Source of the DNA: Lysobacter ciconiae | GTDB taxonomy: Bacteria > Pseudomonadota > Gammaproteobacteria > Xanthomonadales > Xanthomonadaceae | Assembly (NCBI RefSeq): GCF_015209725.1 | Contig: NZ_CP063656.1 | Span: 434,001-498,000, forward strand | DNA: 64,000 bases | Reading direction: 5' to 3' | In this document: positions 35,002 to 43,927 of the stretch, in pieces | Position numbering within the stretch: the stretch's first letter is position 1 | Layout: every line of letters starts with the position of its first letter | The notes under the pieces: generated by a model | Seen by the model: only the letters and a program-made list of their open reading frames with translations | What the model was told of the DNA's origin: nothing | The model's database searches: none | Program-made: the position numbers and the translations under genes

Positions 35002-35916
35002 TCAGCCTCGCGGATGGTGGTTGGCGTGCAGTTGCTTGAGCTTCTCGCGCGCCACCAGGGTGTAGATCTGGGTCGTGGACAGCGAGCTGTGGCCCAGCAG
35101 CATCTGCAGGGTGCGCAGATCCGCGCCGTGGTTGAGCAGGTGGGTGGCGAAGCTGTGGCGCAGGCCGTGCGGGCTGATCTTTTGTGGATCAATGCCGGCA
35201 CCGGTGGCGTAGCGCTTGACCAGCTGCCACAGCTGCTGCCGCGACAGCGCTTCGGCGGAGCCGTCGATGAAGACCGCATCGCGGACCGCGCCGCCGGCCA
35301 GGCGCGGGCGCGCCTCGGCGAGATAACGCTCCACCCAGTGCCGGGCCTCATCGCCCAGCGGCACCAGGCGGTCGCGATTGCCCTTGCCTGTGACCCGCAA
35401 CACGCCCTGGCGAAGGTTGACTGCGCCCATCGACAGGTCCGTCAGTTCGCTCGCGCGCAGCCCGCAGGCGTACATGAGTTCCAGCATCGCCCGGTCGCGC
35501 AGGCCGAGGTCGGTGCTGTCATCGGGCGCGGCCAGCAGGGCCTCGACCTGGCTCTCGCTGAGCGCCTTGGGCAGCAGGCGTGGCAGGCGCGGTGGTTCCA
35601 GCAGCGCGGTGGGGTCGTCGCGCCGCGCGCCGCGGCGGACCTGCCAGGCATGGAAGGCGCGCAGGCTCGACAGCAGGCGCGCGGTGCTGCGCGGCGAGTA
35701 GCGCTGGCGGCTGCGCCATTGCAGGTAGTCGTAGAGCGCCGCGGGATCGGTGCCGCCCAGGCCCCCGGCGCGGCCGTTGTGCCAGCGGGCGAACCCCTGC
35801 AGGTCCCGTCGGTAGCTGGCCAAAGTCGGTTTGGCGAGGCCGTTTTCGGCCCAGATCGCCTCCAGGAACGATTCGATCAGCAGCGCATCGGCGTCTGCCA
35901 GTGGCGGCTGCGCCAT
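35002..35916 (-). CDS. xerD: Site-specific tyrosine recombinase XerD
   Basis: Chromosome dimer resolvase that acts with XerC at dif under FtsK control. From ATG 35916 the protein is 304 residues, against 298 in E. coli. The core-binding domain starts LIESFLEAIWAENGLAKPTLASYRRDL. The catalytic set is complete: Arg in CGLRASELTDL, Lys in TGKGNRDRLVPL, HGLRHSFATHLLNHGADLR (His and Arg), GHSSLSTTQIYT (His and Tyr). An ATG at 35985 would add 23 residues of Pro/Thr repeats coded by a 9-bp tandem repeat. I prefer 35916 because it matches family length and has AGG five bases upstream. It is divergent from the RDD gene. Confidence 0.95.
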   Translation of the reverse strand: MAQPPLADADALLIESFLEAIWAENGLAKPTLASYRRDLQGFARWHNGRAGGLGGTDPAALYDYLQWRSRQRYSPRSTARLLSSLRAFHAWQVRRGARRDDPTALLEPPRLPRLLPKALSESQVEALLAAPDDSTDLGLRDRAMLELMYACGLRASELTDLSMGAVNLRQGVLRVTGKGNRDRLVPLGDEARHWVERYLAEARPRLAGGAVRDAVFIDGSAEALSRQQLWQLVKRYATGAGIDPQKISPHGLRHSFATHLLNHGADLRTLQMLLGHSSLSTTQIYTLVAREKLKQLHANHHPRG

Positions 35917-35940
35917 GGCCACCTGCCGGCGCTCGGCAGG

Positions 35941-35967
35941 CGTGGTCGGCGTGGTCGGCGTGGCGGG
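35941..35967. repeat. 9-bp tandem repeat at the 5' end of xerD
   Basis: CGTGGTCGG occurs twice in tandem (35941-35949, 35950-35958) followed by a third copy with two changes (CGTGGCGGG, 35959-35967). On the minus strand it would code for a Pro-Thr-Thr repeat if translation began at 35985, otherwise it lies in the 5' leader. Such repeats vary in copy number by slippage. Confidence 0.7.
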
Positions 35968-36070
35968 AAGTGTCGGGTCGCTCATGCGGGCAGCTTAGCG
36001 GAGCGGTCCGCGGCGGCGTGGCCTAGAATTCGCGGGCTTGCCGACAAGCGATACCCCCGATGCCGTGCCG

Positions 36071-36544
36071 ATGAATCCAGCGCCCGCCCCGTCCTCCCGC
36101 GCCCCGCGGCATCCAGCGACGCACTCCGCCTCGCCGTTGCTGGGCTGGCGACTGCTCGCGCTGGTGTACGACTTCTTCCCGGCGCTGGGCCTGTGGCTGC
36201 TGGTCGCGGCGATGTTTGTCGCCGCCCACCACGATGCGATCACCGGTGGCTTGCTCGGCTCGCTGGAGTTCATTGCGCTGTGGCTGGTCACCGCGGGTTA
36301 CAGCATGGCCAGTTGGCGCTTCGGCGGCCAGACGCTGGGGATGCGGCCCTGGCGCCTGCAGGTGGTCGGGGCGGACGGAGGCGTGCCGTCGTGGCGTGCG
36401 CTGCTGGTCCGCTACGCGGTCGGCAATCTGTCGCTGTTGCTGGGCGGGCTCGGATTCTGGTGGGCGTGGTGGGACCGCGATGGCCTGACCTGGCACGACC
36501 GCGCCAGCGGCACCCGGATGCGGCGCCTGGCAAAGGCCGACTGA
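36071..36544 (+). CDS. RDD family integral membrane protein
   Basis: A 157-residue inner-membrane protein. From ATG 36071 a short Pro/Ala/Ser-rich tail is followed by GWRLLALVYDFFPALGLWLLV, where the Arg and Asp of the RDD motif are present, then a second helix (FIALWLVTAGYSMASWRF) and GGQTLGMRPWRLQVVGADG, the conserved segment after helix two. A third helix is at about 115-135 and DGLTWHDRASGTRM closes the family pattern. RDD proteins have no single agreed function; some act in ion exchange. It is convergent with lptG. Its last 15 bp, including the stop codon, are duplicated in tandem. Confidence 0.88.
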   Translation: MNPAPAPSSRAPRHPATHSASPLLGWRLLALVYDFFPALGLWLLVAAMFVAAHHDAITGGLLGSLEFIALWLVTAGYSMASWRFGGQTLGMRPWRLQVVGADGGVPSWRALLVRYAVGNLSLLLGGLGFWWAWWDRDGLTWHDRASGTRMRRLAKAD

Positions 36545-36559
36545 GCAAAGGCCGACTGA
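36530..36559. repeat. 15-bp tandem duplication over the RDD stop codon
   Basis: GCAAAGGCCGACTGA occurs twice without a gap (36530-36544 and 36545-36559). The first copy ends with the stop codon of the RDD gene; the second lies in the 23-bp gap before lptG. It looks like a recent replication-slippage duplication without effect on the protein. Confidence 0.85.
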
Positions 36560-36567
36560 ACCGGCGC

Positions 36568-37680
36568 TCAGCCCGAGCGCTTGCGGAACAGCAGCATCGA
36601 CACGCCGACCATGATCACCGTGGGCAAGGCGTACGCGACGCGGAAGTCGAACTTGAACGCGCTGGCCATCTTCACGAACTGGGTCTGCAGCAGCCAGAAG
36701 CCCAGCGCGAACACGATCCCGATGAACAGCCGCTTGCCCAGGCCGCCGCTGCGCAGGCTGCCGAAGGCGAACGGGATCGCCGCCAGGCACAGCGCCAGCA
36801 CGTTGAGGGGGTAGAACCAGCGGCCCCAGTAATGCTCTTCGTAGTCGCTGGCGTCCAGGCCGTTGCGCTGGCGGTAGGCGACCGATTCGTGCAGTTCGCG
36901 GGCGGTCAGATAGCGCGGACGGTCGATGTCGGCGCTCAGCGCGGTGGCGTCCAGCTGCGAGTCCCAGCGCTCCTCGGCGACCTGGGTGCGCGTCACCGAG
37001 TCGGCGTCAAAGGTGGTGCGGGTGACCTCGCGCAGCAGCCAGCCGCCGGGGCGATGCTCGGCGATCTTGGCCACCGCCAGCGACTGCAGCCGGCCGTCGT
37101 CTTCGAATTCGTACAGGCGCACGTCACTGAGCTCCAGCCAGCGGTCGTCGCCGTCGCTGCGCTCCTCGCCGCCCTCGGCGTTGAGGATGATGGCGCCCTC
37201 GCGCGCCCACACGCCCGAATAGCGCGCAACGATCAGGTTGTTCGACCGCGACGAGGCCTTGAGGACATCCGCGCTGCGCTGGCCCATCGGTGCCAGCGTT
37301 TCGCCATTGATCACCATCAGCGCGGTCAGCAGGGAGAGAGCGATCATCACCGCCAGGGTCATGCGCCGGCGGGAAAGCCCGATGGCGCGCAGCGCAGTGA
37401 GCTCCGAGGTGGCCGCCAGTTGCCCCAGCGCCATCAGGGCACCGATCACGGCCGCGGTCGGAAACAGCGTGTAGGCGTGGCGCGGGACGGTGTAGAGCAC
37501 GTAGGTCAGCGCCTGGACGACGCCGTAGCTGCCCTCGCCGACATTGCCGAACTCGCTGACCATCGACAGCATCATGTCCAGGCCGAGCAGCACCGCCCAG
37601 GTCAGCATCACAGTGGTCAGCACGGTGCGTGCCAGGTACAGGTCGTGGATCTTCGGGAAACTCACCGCGCGGCCCCTCAT
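36568..37680 (-). CDS. lptG: LPS export ABC transporter permease LptG
   Basis: Inner-membrane permease that, with LptF and the ATPase LptB, extracts lipopolysaccharide from the membrane and passes it to the Lpt bridge. From ATG 37680 the protein is 370 residues. It has three N-terminal helices (from LYLARTVLTTVMLTWAVLLGL), a periplasmic beta-jellyroll (about 130-270), and three C-terminal helices ending FDFRVAYALPTVIMVGVSMLLF. TSELTALRAIGLSRRR is the conserved coupling-helix region. The start codon overlaps the lptF stop by ATGA, so the two are translationally coupled. Both lie divergent from pepA, as in E. coli. Confidence 0.95.
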   Translation of the reverse strand: MRGRAVSFPKIHDLYLARTVLTTVMLTWAVLLGLDMMLSMVSEFGNVGEGSYGVVQALTYVLYTVPRHAYTLFPTAAVIGALMALGQLAATSELTALRAIGLSRRRMTLAVMIALSLLTALMVINGETLAPMGQRSADVLKASSRSNNLIVARYSGVWAREGAIILNAEGGEERSDGDDRWLELSDVRLYEFEDDGRLQSLAVAKIAEHRPGGWLLREVTRTTFDADSVTRTQVAEERWDSQLDATALSADIDRPRYLTARELHESVAYRQRNGLDASDYEEHYWGRWFYPLNVLALCLAAIPFAFGSLRSGGLGKRLFIGIVFALGFWLLQTQFVKMASAFKFDFRVAYALPTVIMVGVSMLLFRKRSG

Positions 37681-38777
37681 GGCGCTGCCGCCTTGCGCAG
37701 GCGCAGGCGGGGAATGGCGATCGCCCCGTCCTTGACGTACATCCACACGCCCGCAGCCAGCAGCGGCAATACCAGCCACCACAGTCCGAGCGCCGGCGGA
37801 ATGCGTCCGCTGCCCAGCCAGCCCTGGCCGACCTGCATCAGGTTCATGCCGATCAGGTAGGCGAAGAAGCCCATCATCGCGCCGCCAAAGCGGGCCTGGC
37901 GCGGGGTGCTGCGCGCCAGCGGCACCGCCAGCAACGCGAACGCCAATGTCAGCAGCGGCGGTGCCAGGCGACCGTGCAACTGGGCGATGGAGGCCCGGCG
38001 CGGATCGCCCAGCAACTCCAGCGTGGGCATCGTCCGCGGGTCATTGGGGTCGTAGCGCTCCTTGCCGGCCGGCAGGCGCACGTCGTTGCTGGCGTAGCGC
38101 ATCAGGCGGTAGTCCTTGCCGCCATCCACCGGTCCCTCGACCTGGAAGCCGTTGTCCAGGGTGAGGTAGCGCTCCCCGTCGTCCTCCACGCTCAGCGAGC
38201 CGGTGTTGGCGGTGGTGACGTCCAGCCGGCCCTCGTTCTTGCGGTAGATGAAGATGCGGTGGAAACGGGTGCCATCACCGGACATCGAGCCGACATAGAC
38301 CACACCGCCGCCGCCGGGAATCTCGGTGAAGCTGCCCGGCGACAGGCCGGAGATGACCAGGTTGCGGTTGGCTTCGTTGATCATCTGCCGCGATATCCGC
38401 TCCGCCGTCGGCCCCAGCCACAGCGAGCACAGCGCCACGATCACCACGACCGGCAGCACCAGCGCCATGACCGGACGCAACAGGCGGACCGGGCCGACGC
38501 CCATCGCGTGGATCACCGGCATTTCCGAGTCGCGGTAGAGCCGGCCGATGCCGAGCATCATCCCCAGCATCAGCGCCAAGGGCAGGATCAGGGGTAGCCA
38601 GCTCAGCAGGACCAGGCCCAGCTGGCTGAGCATCAGCCCCGCCGGCAATCGCCCGGAAGCGATGTCCTTGAGCACGTCGGTGATCACGCCGCCGACGCTG
38701 ACGACGAGCAACACCACCAGCGTGGCAAAGGTGGATTGGGCGAGTTCGCTCAGCAGGTATCGGTCGAGCTTGAGCAT
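37677..38777 (-). CDS. lptF: LPS export ABC transporter permease LptF
   Basis: Partner permease of LptG in the LptB2FG lipopolysaccharide extractor, 366 residues. It opens MLKLDRYLLSELAQSTFATL, typical of LptF. Three N-terminal helices are followed by a periplasmic jellyroll domain (about 130-260, GSFTEIPGGGGVVYVGSM) and three C-terminal helices. DSEMPVIHAMGVGPVRL is the coupling-helix signature. It is first in the lptF-lptG operon; lptB and the bridge genes are elsewhere. The start at 38777 is the only good one and has a control region shared with pepA. Confidence 0.95.
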   Translation of the reverse strand: MLKLDRYLLSELAQSTFATLVVLLVVSVGGVITDVLKDIASGRLPAGLMLSQLGLVLLSWLPLILPLALMLGMMLGIGRLYRDSEMPVIHAMGVGPVRLLRPVMALVLPVVVIVALCSLWLGPTAERISRQMINEANRNLVISGLSPGSFTEIPGGGGVVYVGSMSGDGTRFHRIFIYRKNEGRLDVTTANTGSLSVEDDGERYLTLDNGFQVEGPVDGGKDYRLMRYASNDVRLPAGKERYDPNDPRTMPTLELLGDPRRASIAQLHGRLAPPLLTLAFALLAVPLARSTPRQARFGGAMMGFFAYLIGMNLMQVGQGWLGSGRIPPALGLWWLVLPLLAAGVWMYVKDGAIAIPRLRLRKAAAP

Positions 38778-38795
38778 CGGAGGCCTTGGACGTGC

Positions 38796-38816
38796 GCGCC
38801 ACGCGGCGCTTTTTTT
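38796..38816 (+). terminator. Terminator-like hairpin in the lptF / pepA divergent gap
   Basis: GCGCC (38796-38800), ACGC loop and GGCGC (38805-38809) are followed by seven T residues (38810-38816) on the plus strand. This has the form of a short intrinsic terminator, but it lies between two divergent genes with no plus-strand gene upstream. It could stop antisense transcription leaving lptF; on the minus strand it forms part of the lptF leader. Confidence 0.45.
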
Positions 38817-38959
38817 AATAGGACAGGGCTTGCTTTAGACTTGCAGGTTCGTTCGCTCGCTTCCAGCCTGGTCGAACCGGCCGGTATTGTCGCCCGGATC
38901 GGCGCTTTCCGCCGCCGCGACAGCGCGAACGCTCCCTCCCACTTCCCGGAAGTTGCTGT

Positions 38960-40462
38960 ATGGCCCTCGAATTCGACCTGAACCATGGTGAGCTCGCCAC
39001 TGTAAAGGCGGACTGCATCGTCGTTGGCGCTTACGCCAACAAAACCCTGAACGCCGCCGGCTCCGCGCTCGACAGCGCGACCAACGGCCGCCTGAAGGCG
39101 CTCGTGGAGCGCGGCGACGCCAGTGGCAAGATCGGCAAGACCGCCATCGTCCACGACCTGGACGGCGTGACCGCACCGCGCGTGCTGATCGTCGGCCTGG
39201 GCGATGCCGACAAGCTCGACGCGGCGCAGTACCTCAAGGCGGTCGACGCCGCCGCGCGGGCGCTGACGACCGGGCCGGTCGAGCATGCCGTGTTCGCCTT
39301 TGCCGATGCCCGGATCAAGGGCCGCGATGGCGCCTGGGCCGTGCGTCACGCGGTGATTGCCGCCGACCACGCCTGCTACACCTACACCGCCACCCTGGGC
39401 GAGAAGAACAAGGCCAAGGCCGGTGAGCCGGGCCTGCGCCGGGTCTCGGTCAGCGTGCCCTCGGGCATGGCCGATGCCTCCCAGGCGCTGGAGCACGGCG
39501 CCTCGATCGCCGCCGGCGTCGCGTTTGCGCGCGAGCTGGGCAACCTGCCGCCCAACGTGTGCAACCCGGCGTACCTGGCCGACCAGGCGGTCGAGTTCGC
39601 CGGTCGCTCCGGTGACACGTCCTGCGAGGTGCTCGAAGACACGGACATGGAGAAGCTCGGCATGGGCTCGCTGCTCGCCGTCGCCCGCGGCTCGGCCAAC
39701 CGCCCACGCCTGATCGCGATGAAGTACAACGGCGCCGGCGACGACAGCAAGCCCTACGTGCTGGTCGGCAAGGGCCTGACCTTCGACACCGGCGGCATCA
39801 ACCTCAAGGTCCAGGGCGGCATCGAGGAGATGAAGTTCGACATGTGCGGCGGCGCCAGCGTGATGGGCACCTTTGTCGCCGTGGTCGGCATGAAGCTGAA
39901 GATCAACCTGGTGGTGATCGTGGCCGCCGTGGAGAACATGCCCGACGCCGACGCCTACCGTCCTTCGGACGTGCTGACCAGCATGTCGGGCACGACCATC
40001 GAGGTCGGCAACACCGACGCCGAGGGTCGCCTGGTGCTGTGCGATGCGCTGACCTGGTCGAAGAAATTCGAGCCGGTCGCGCTGGTCGACGTCGCCACCC
40101 TGACCGGGGCGTGCATGGTCGCGCTGGGCAAATATGCCAGCGGGCTGATGACCAAGACCGACGACCTGGCCGAGGAGTTGCTGGCGGCCGGCGAGAAGAC
40201 CTACGACCGCGCCTGGCGCCTGCCGCTGTGGGACGAGTACCAGACCATGCTGGAGTCCAGCTTCGCCGACGTCTACAACATCGGCGGCCGCTGGGGCGGC
40301 GCGATCACTGCCGGCTGCTTCCTGTCGCGGTTCACCGAGGACCAGCGCTGGGCGCACCTGGACATCGCCGGCAGCGGCAGCGAGGAAGGCAAGCGCGGCA
40401 TGTCCACCGGTCGCCCGGTCGGCCTGCTCAGCCAGTGGCTGATCGACCGCGCCGCGCAGTAA
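38960..40462 (+). CDS. pepA: Leucyl aminopeptidase (M17)
   Basis: Hexameric two-metal aminopeptidase that removes N-terminal residues from peptides; in E. coli it also binds DNA as an accessory factor for Xer recombination. The 500-residue protein has the catalytic region in the C-terminal half: GKGLTFDTGGINLK and MKFDMCGGASVMG (metal ligands), VEVGNTDAEGRLVL, the M17 signature NTDAEGRL, and ATLTGACMVALG. The N-terminal half is the hexamer-forming regulatory domain. It is divergent from lptF and followed by holC after 9 bp and then valS, the common gammaproteobacterial order. xerD, a possible functional partner, lies 3 kb away. Confidence 0.96.
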   Translation: MALEFDLNHGELATVKADCIVVGAYANKTLNAAGSALDSATNGRLKALVERGDASGKIGKTAIVHDLDGVTAPRVLIVGLGDADKLDAAQYLKAVDAAARALTTGPVEHAVFAFADARIKGRDGAWAVRHAVIAADHACYTYTATLGEKNKAKAGEPGLRRVSVSVPSGMADASQALEHGASIAAGVAFARELGNLPPNVCNPAYLADQAVEFAGRSGDTSCEVLEDTDMEKLGMGSLLAVARGSANRPRLIAMKYNGAGDDSKPYVLVGKGLTFDTGGINLKVQGGIEEMKFDMCGGASVMGTFVAVVGMKLKINLVVIVAAVENMPDADAYRPSDVLTSMSGTTIEVGNTDAEGRLVLCDALTWSKKFEPVALVDVATLTGACMVALGKYASGLMTKTDDLAEELLAAGEKTYDRAWRLPLWDEYQTMLESSFADVYNIGGRWGGAITAGCFLSRFTEDQRWAHLDIAGSGSEEGKRGMSTGRPVGLLSQWLIDRAAQ

Positions 40463-40471
40463 GCGCCGACC

Positions 40472-40903
40472 GTGCGTGCCGATTTCTACCTGATCCAGAA
40501 GCCGCGGTTCCGCGAGGAGCCGCTGCTGCTGGTCTGCGAACTGGCCCGCAAGGCCCAGCAGGCGGGGCAGGCGTGCATCGTGCTCGCGCGCGATGCCGCC
40601 CAGGCCGAGAAGCTCGACGACCTGCTGTGGTCCTTCGATCCGGACGCCTTCATCCCGCACCAGATCGTCGATCCGGACATGGAGGAGGGCGACGATGAGG
40701 AAATCGAGGTCCTGATCGCCACGCCCGAGCACGACGTGGCCCTGCGTCCGCTGGTGATCAACCTGCGCGACGCGGCGGTGGATGGCGCGTTCGAGCGCGT
40801 GCTGGAGGTGGTGCCCGCCGACGATTCCGCACGCGGCCCGCTGCGCCAGCGCTGGGTCCAGTACAAGGACCGCGGCTTCACCCTCAACAAGCACGACATG
40901 TAG
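40472..40903 (+). CDS. holC: DNA polymerase III chi subunit
   Basis: Chi links the replicative clamp loader to single-strand binding protein. The 143-residue protein starts with GTG at 40472 (MRADFYLIQKPRFREEP), the family N-terminus. It continues ELARKAQQAGQACIVLARD, DLLWSFDPDAFIPHQIV and ends in the conserved KDRGFTLNKHDM. Length is close to E. coli chi (147). It is 9 bp after pepA and upstream of valS. Its usual partner psi (HolD) may be the product at 44410-44883. Confidence 0.93.
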   Translation: MRADFYLIQKPRFREEPLLLVCELARKAQQAGQACIVLARDAAQAEKLDDLLWSFDPDAFIPHQIVDPDMEEGDDEEIEVLIATPEHDVALRPLVINLRDAAVDGAFERVLEVVPADDSARGPLRQRWVQYKDRGFTLNKHDM

Positions 40904-40956
40904 CCGATGGCGCCCGGTCCACGGGTGCCTGTGTTCCTTTTTCCGCGACGATCCCG

Positions 40957-43815
40957 ATGACCGACACCCTCGCCTCCAGCTACGACCCGACCCAGTTCGA
41001 AACCCGGCTGTACGAGCAGTGGGAGGCCAGCGGCGTGTTCAAGCCGAGCGGGCAGGGCGAGCCGTACAGCATCCTGCTGCCACCGCCCAACGTCACCGGC
41101 ACCCTGCACATGGGCCACGCCTTCCAGCACACCCTGCAGGACGCGCTGGTGCGCTACCACCGCATGCGCGGCTTCGACACCTTGTGGCAGGTCGGCAGCG
41201 ACCACGCCGGCATCGCCACCGAGATGGTGGTGGCACGCAACCTGGGCGTGAAAGGCAAGGGCGAGACCCGCGACTCGCTCGGCCGGGACGGCTTCATCGA
41301 CAAGGTCTGGGAGTGGAAGCAGCACTCCGGCGACACCATCGAGCGGCAGATGCGCCGCATCGGTGCCTCCGGCGACTGGTCGCGCAGCGTGTTCACCATG
41401 GATCCGATGGCGGCCGAGGCGGTCATTGAGGCCTTCGTGAAGCTGCACGAGCAAGGCCTGGTCTATCGGGGTCAAAGACTGGTCAACTGGGATCCGGTGC
41501 TGAAGACCGCGATCTCCGACCTGGAGGTCCTCAGCGAGGAGGAAGACGGTTTCCTGTGGTCGATCCGCTACCCGCTGGCCGACGGCGCCAGCTACGAACA
41601 CGTCGAGCAAGACGCCGACGGCAACGAGACCCTGCGCGAGACGCGCGACTACCTGGTCGTTGCCACCACGCGCCCCGAGACCATGCTGGGCGACACCGCG
41701 GCGATGGTGCACCCGGACGACGCCCGCTATGCCGGCCTGGTCGGCAAGGACGTGGCCCTGCCGCTGACCGCCCGCCGTATCCCGGTGATCGCCGATGACT
41801 ATGTCGACCGCGAGTTCGGCACCGGCGTGGTCAAGGTCACCCCGGCGCACGACTTCAACGATTACGCGGTCGGCCAGCGCCACGGCCTGCCGCTGATCAA
41901 CATCTTCACCCCCGACGCGGCGACCAATGACGACGTGCCGGAGCCATACCGCGGCCTGGACCGTTACGAGGCGCGCAAGGTCGTACTCGCCGACCTGGAG
42001 GCCCAGGGCCTGCTGGTGGAGACCAAGCCGCACAAGCTGCAGGTGCCGCGCGGCGACCGTACCGGCCAGGTCATCGAGCCGTACCTGACCGACCAGTGGT
42101 TCGTGAAGATGGACACCCTGGCCCAGCGTGGCCTGGAGCTGGTGCAGGGCGTGGACGGCCAGCCGGGCGCGGTGAAGTTCGTGCCGCCCAACTGGATCAA
42201 CACCTACCGCCACTGGATGGAGAACATCCAGGACTGGTGCATCAGCCGCCAGCTGTGGTGGGGCCACCGCATTCCCGCCTGGTACGGTGATGACGGGCGC
42301 ATCTTCGTCGGCCGCGACGAGTCCGAAGCGCGGGCCAGTGCGGAAGCCGCCGGCTACACCGGCCCGCTGCGCCAGGACAACGACGTGCTGGAGACCTGGT
42401 TCTCCTCGTCGTTGTGGCCGTTCAGCACCATGGGCTGGCCGAATCCGCAGAGGATGGACGAGCGCGGCTTCGAGCGTTTCGTGCCGTCCTCTGCGCTGGT
42501 CACCGGCTTCGACATCATCTTCTTCTGGGTCGCCCGGATGATCATGATGACCGACCACTTCACCGGCCAGGTGCCGTTCAAGGACGTCTACATCACCGGC
42601 CTGATCCGTGATGCGCACGGCCAGAAAATGTCCAAGTCCAAGGGCAACATCATCGATCCGCTGGACCTGATCGACGGCATCTCCGCCGATGACCTGGTCG
42701 CCAAGCGCACCACCGGCCTGATGCGGCCCACCGACGCGCCCAGGATCGAGAGGGCGACCCGCCGCGAGTTCCCCGAAGGCATCCCGGCGTTCGGCGCCGA
42801 CGCGCTGCGCTTCACCATCGCCGCGCTGGCCACCCACGGCCGCGACATCCGCTTCGACATGGGCCGCGCCGAGGGCTACAAGAACTTCTGCAACAAGCTC
42901 TGGAACGCCACCCGGTTCGTGCTGATGAACACCGAGGGCGCAAGCTTCACCGGCGTACCGCAGCCGCAGACCGATGCCGGGCGCTGGATCCTGTCCCGGC
43001 TGGACCAGGCGGCCGCGCAGGCCGAAAAGCATTTCGCCGCCTACCGCTTCGACCTGCTGGCCCAGACCCTGTACGAGTTTGCCTGGAACGATTTCTGCGA
43101 CTGGTTCGTCGAACTGGCCAAGCCGGCCTTGCATGGCGAGGACAGCGAGGCCGCCCACAACACGCGCCACGTCCTGCTGTACGTGCTGGAGCGGCTGCTG
43201 TGCCTGCTGCACCCGCTCATTCCGTTTGTCAGCGAGGAGCTGTGGCAGTCGGTGGCGCCGCGCCTGGGCATCGATGGCGCCACGATCATGCTGCAGCCCT
43301 ATCCACAGGCCGGCGACATCAGTGTCGAGGACGCCGACCGTGCAACGGCCGACGTGGAGTGGCTCAAGGCGATGGTGTCCGCGGTCCGGCGGGTGCGCAG
43401 CGAGCTCAACGTGGCGCCTTCCAAACAGGTCACCCTTCTGCTGGCCGGCGCCTCCGACCGCGAGCGCGAGCGCACCGCCCGCTTCCATGGCTCGCTGTCG
43501 TTCCTGAACCGGCTGGAGCGCATCGAACTCATCGATGACGTCGACAACGCGCCGGCCGCGGCAACCGCGGTGGTCGGCGAACTGAAGCTGCTGGTCCCGC
43601 TGGAAGGACTGGTGGACCTGGACGCGGAGCGTGCGCGGCTCGACAAGGAGCTGAAAAAGGTCGAGGTCGAGATCGGCAGGTGCAAGGGCAAGCTGGCCAG
43701 CGAGACCTTCGTCAACAACGCGCCGCCGGCGGTGGTCGAGCAGGAGCGCAAGCGCCTGGGCGACTGGAACTCGCAGCGCGAGGCCTTGGCGGCGCAGCGG
43801 ACCCGGCTGGGATAA
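40957..43815 (+). CDS. valS: Valyl-tRNA synthetase
   Basis: Class I aminoacyl-tRNA synthetase charging tRNA-Val, 952 residues, the expected size. The HIGH-type motif is PPPNVTGTLHMGHAF (HMGH at 51-54) and the KMSKS loop is QKMSKSKGN (557-561). Between them is the CP1 editing domain (TTRPETMLGDTA, FGTGVVKVTPAHDFNDYAVG). The anticodon-binding helical domain follows, and the C-terminal coiled coil (about 885-950, LDAERARLDKELKKVEVEI) that contacts the tRNA is present. The pepA-holC-valS order is conserved. Nothing unusual is seen. Confidence 0.97.
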   Translation: MTDTLASSYDPTQFETRLYEQWEASGVFKPSGQGEPYSILLPPPNVTGTLHMGHAFQHTLQDALVRYHRMRGFDTLWQVGSDHAGIATEMVVARNLGVKGKGETRDSLGRDGFIDKVWEWKQHSGDTIERQMRRIGASGDWSRSVFTMDPMAAEAVIEAFVKLHEQGLVYRGQRLVNWDPVLKTAISDLEVLSEEEDGFLWSIRYPLADGASYEHVEQDADGNETLRETRDYLVVATTRPETMLGDTAAMVHPDDARYAGLVGKDVALPLTARRIPVIADDYVDREFGTGVVKVTPAHDFNDYAVGQRHGLPLINIFTPDAATNDDVPEPYRGLDRYEARKVVLADLEAQGLLVETKPHKLQVPRGDRTGQVIEPYLTDQWFVKMDTLAQRGLELVQGVDGQPGAVKFVPPNWINTYRHWMENIQDWCISRQLWWGHRIPAWYGDDGRIFVGRDESEARASAEAAGYTGPLRQDNDVLETWFSSSLWPFSTMGWPNPQRMDERGFERFVPSSALVTGFDIIFFWVARMIMMTDHFTGQVPFKDVYITGLIRDAHGQKMSKSKGNIIDPLDLIDGISADDLVAKRTTGLMRPTDAPRIERATRREFPEGIPAFGADALRFTIAALATHGRDIRFDMGRAEGYKNFCNKLWNATRFVLMNTEGASFTGVPQPQTDAGRWILSRLDQAAAQAEKHFAAYRFDLLAQTLYEFAWNDFCDWFVELAKPALHGEDSEAAHNTRHVLLYVLERLLCLLHPLIPFVSEELWQSVAPRLGIDGATIMLQPYPQAGDISVEDADRATADVEWLKAMVSAVRRVRSELNVAPSKQVTLLLAGASDRERERTARFHGSLSFLNRLERIELIDDVDNAPAAATAVVGELKLLVPLEGLVDLDAERARLDKELKKVEVEIGRCKGKLASETFVNNAPPAVVEQERKRLGDWNSQREALAAQRTRLG

Positions 43816-43851
43816 GCTCCGCCGCGAGCGCCGGCAGCGTCCCCGTTTCCC

Positions 43852-43900
43852 CGGTTTTCGGTTTTCGCCTTCGCCTTCGCTCGGAGCTCGGAGCTCGGAG
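43852..43900. repeat. Cluster of short tandem repeats between valS and rimI
   Basis: Three kinds of perfect short tandem repeat follow each other: CGGTTTT twice (43853 region, TTCGGTTTTCG), CGCCTT twice (43867-43878) and CTCGGAG three times (43880-43886, 43887-43893, 43894-43900). They lie in the 112-bp gap between convergent genes. No hairpin with a T-run is present, so the repeats are the main content of the gap. Confidence 0.7.
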
Positions 43901-43927
43901 CGCGGCTGGCCGTGCAGAAGACGCCGA

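Noticed and set aside
40486..43488. 1000-residue minus-strand reading frame over valS
   Set aside because: Antisense shadow of holC and valS; His/Gln/Gly-rich with no domain.
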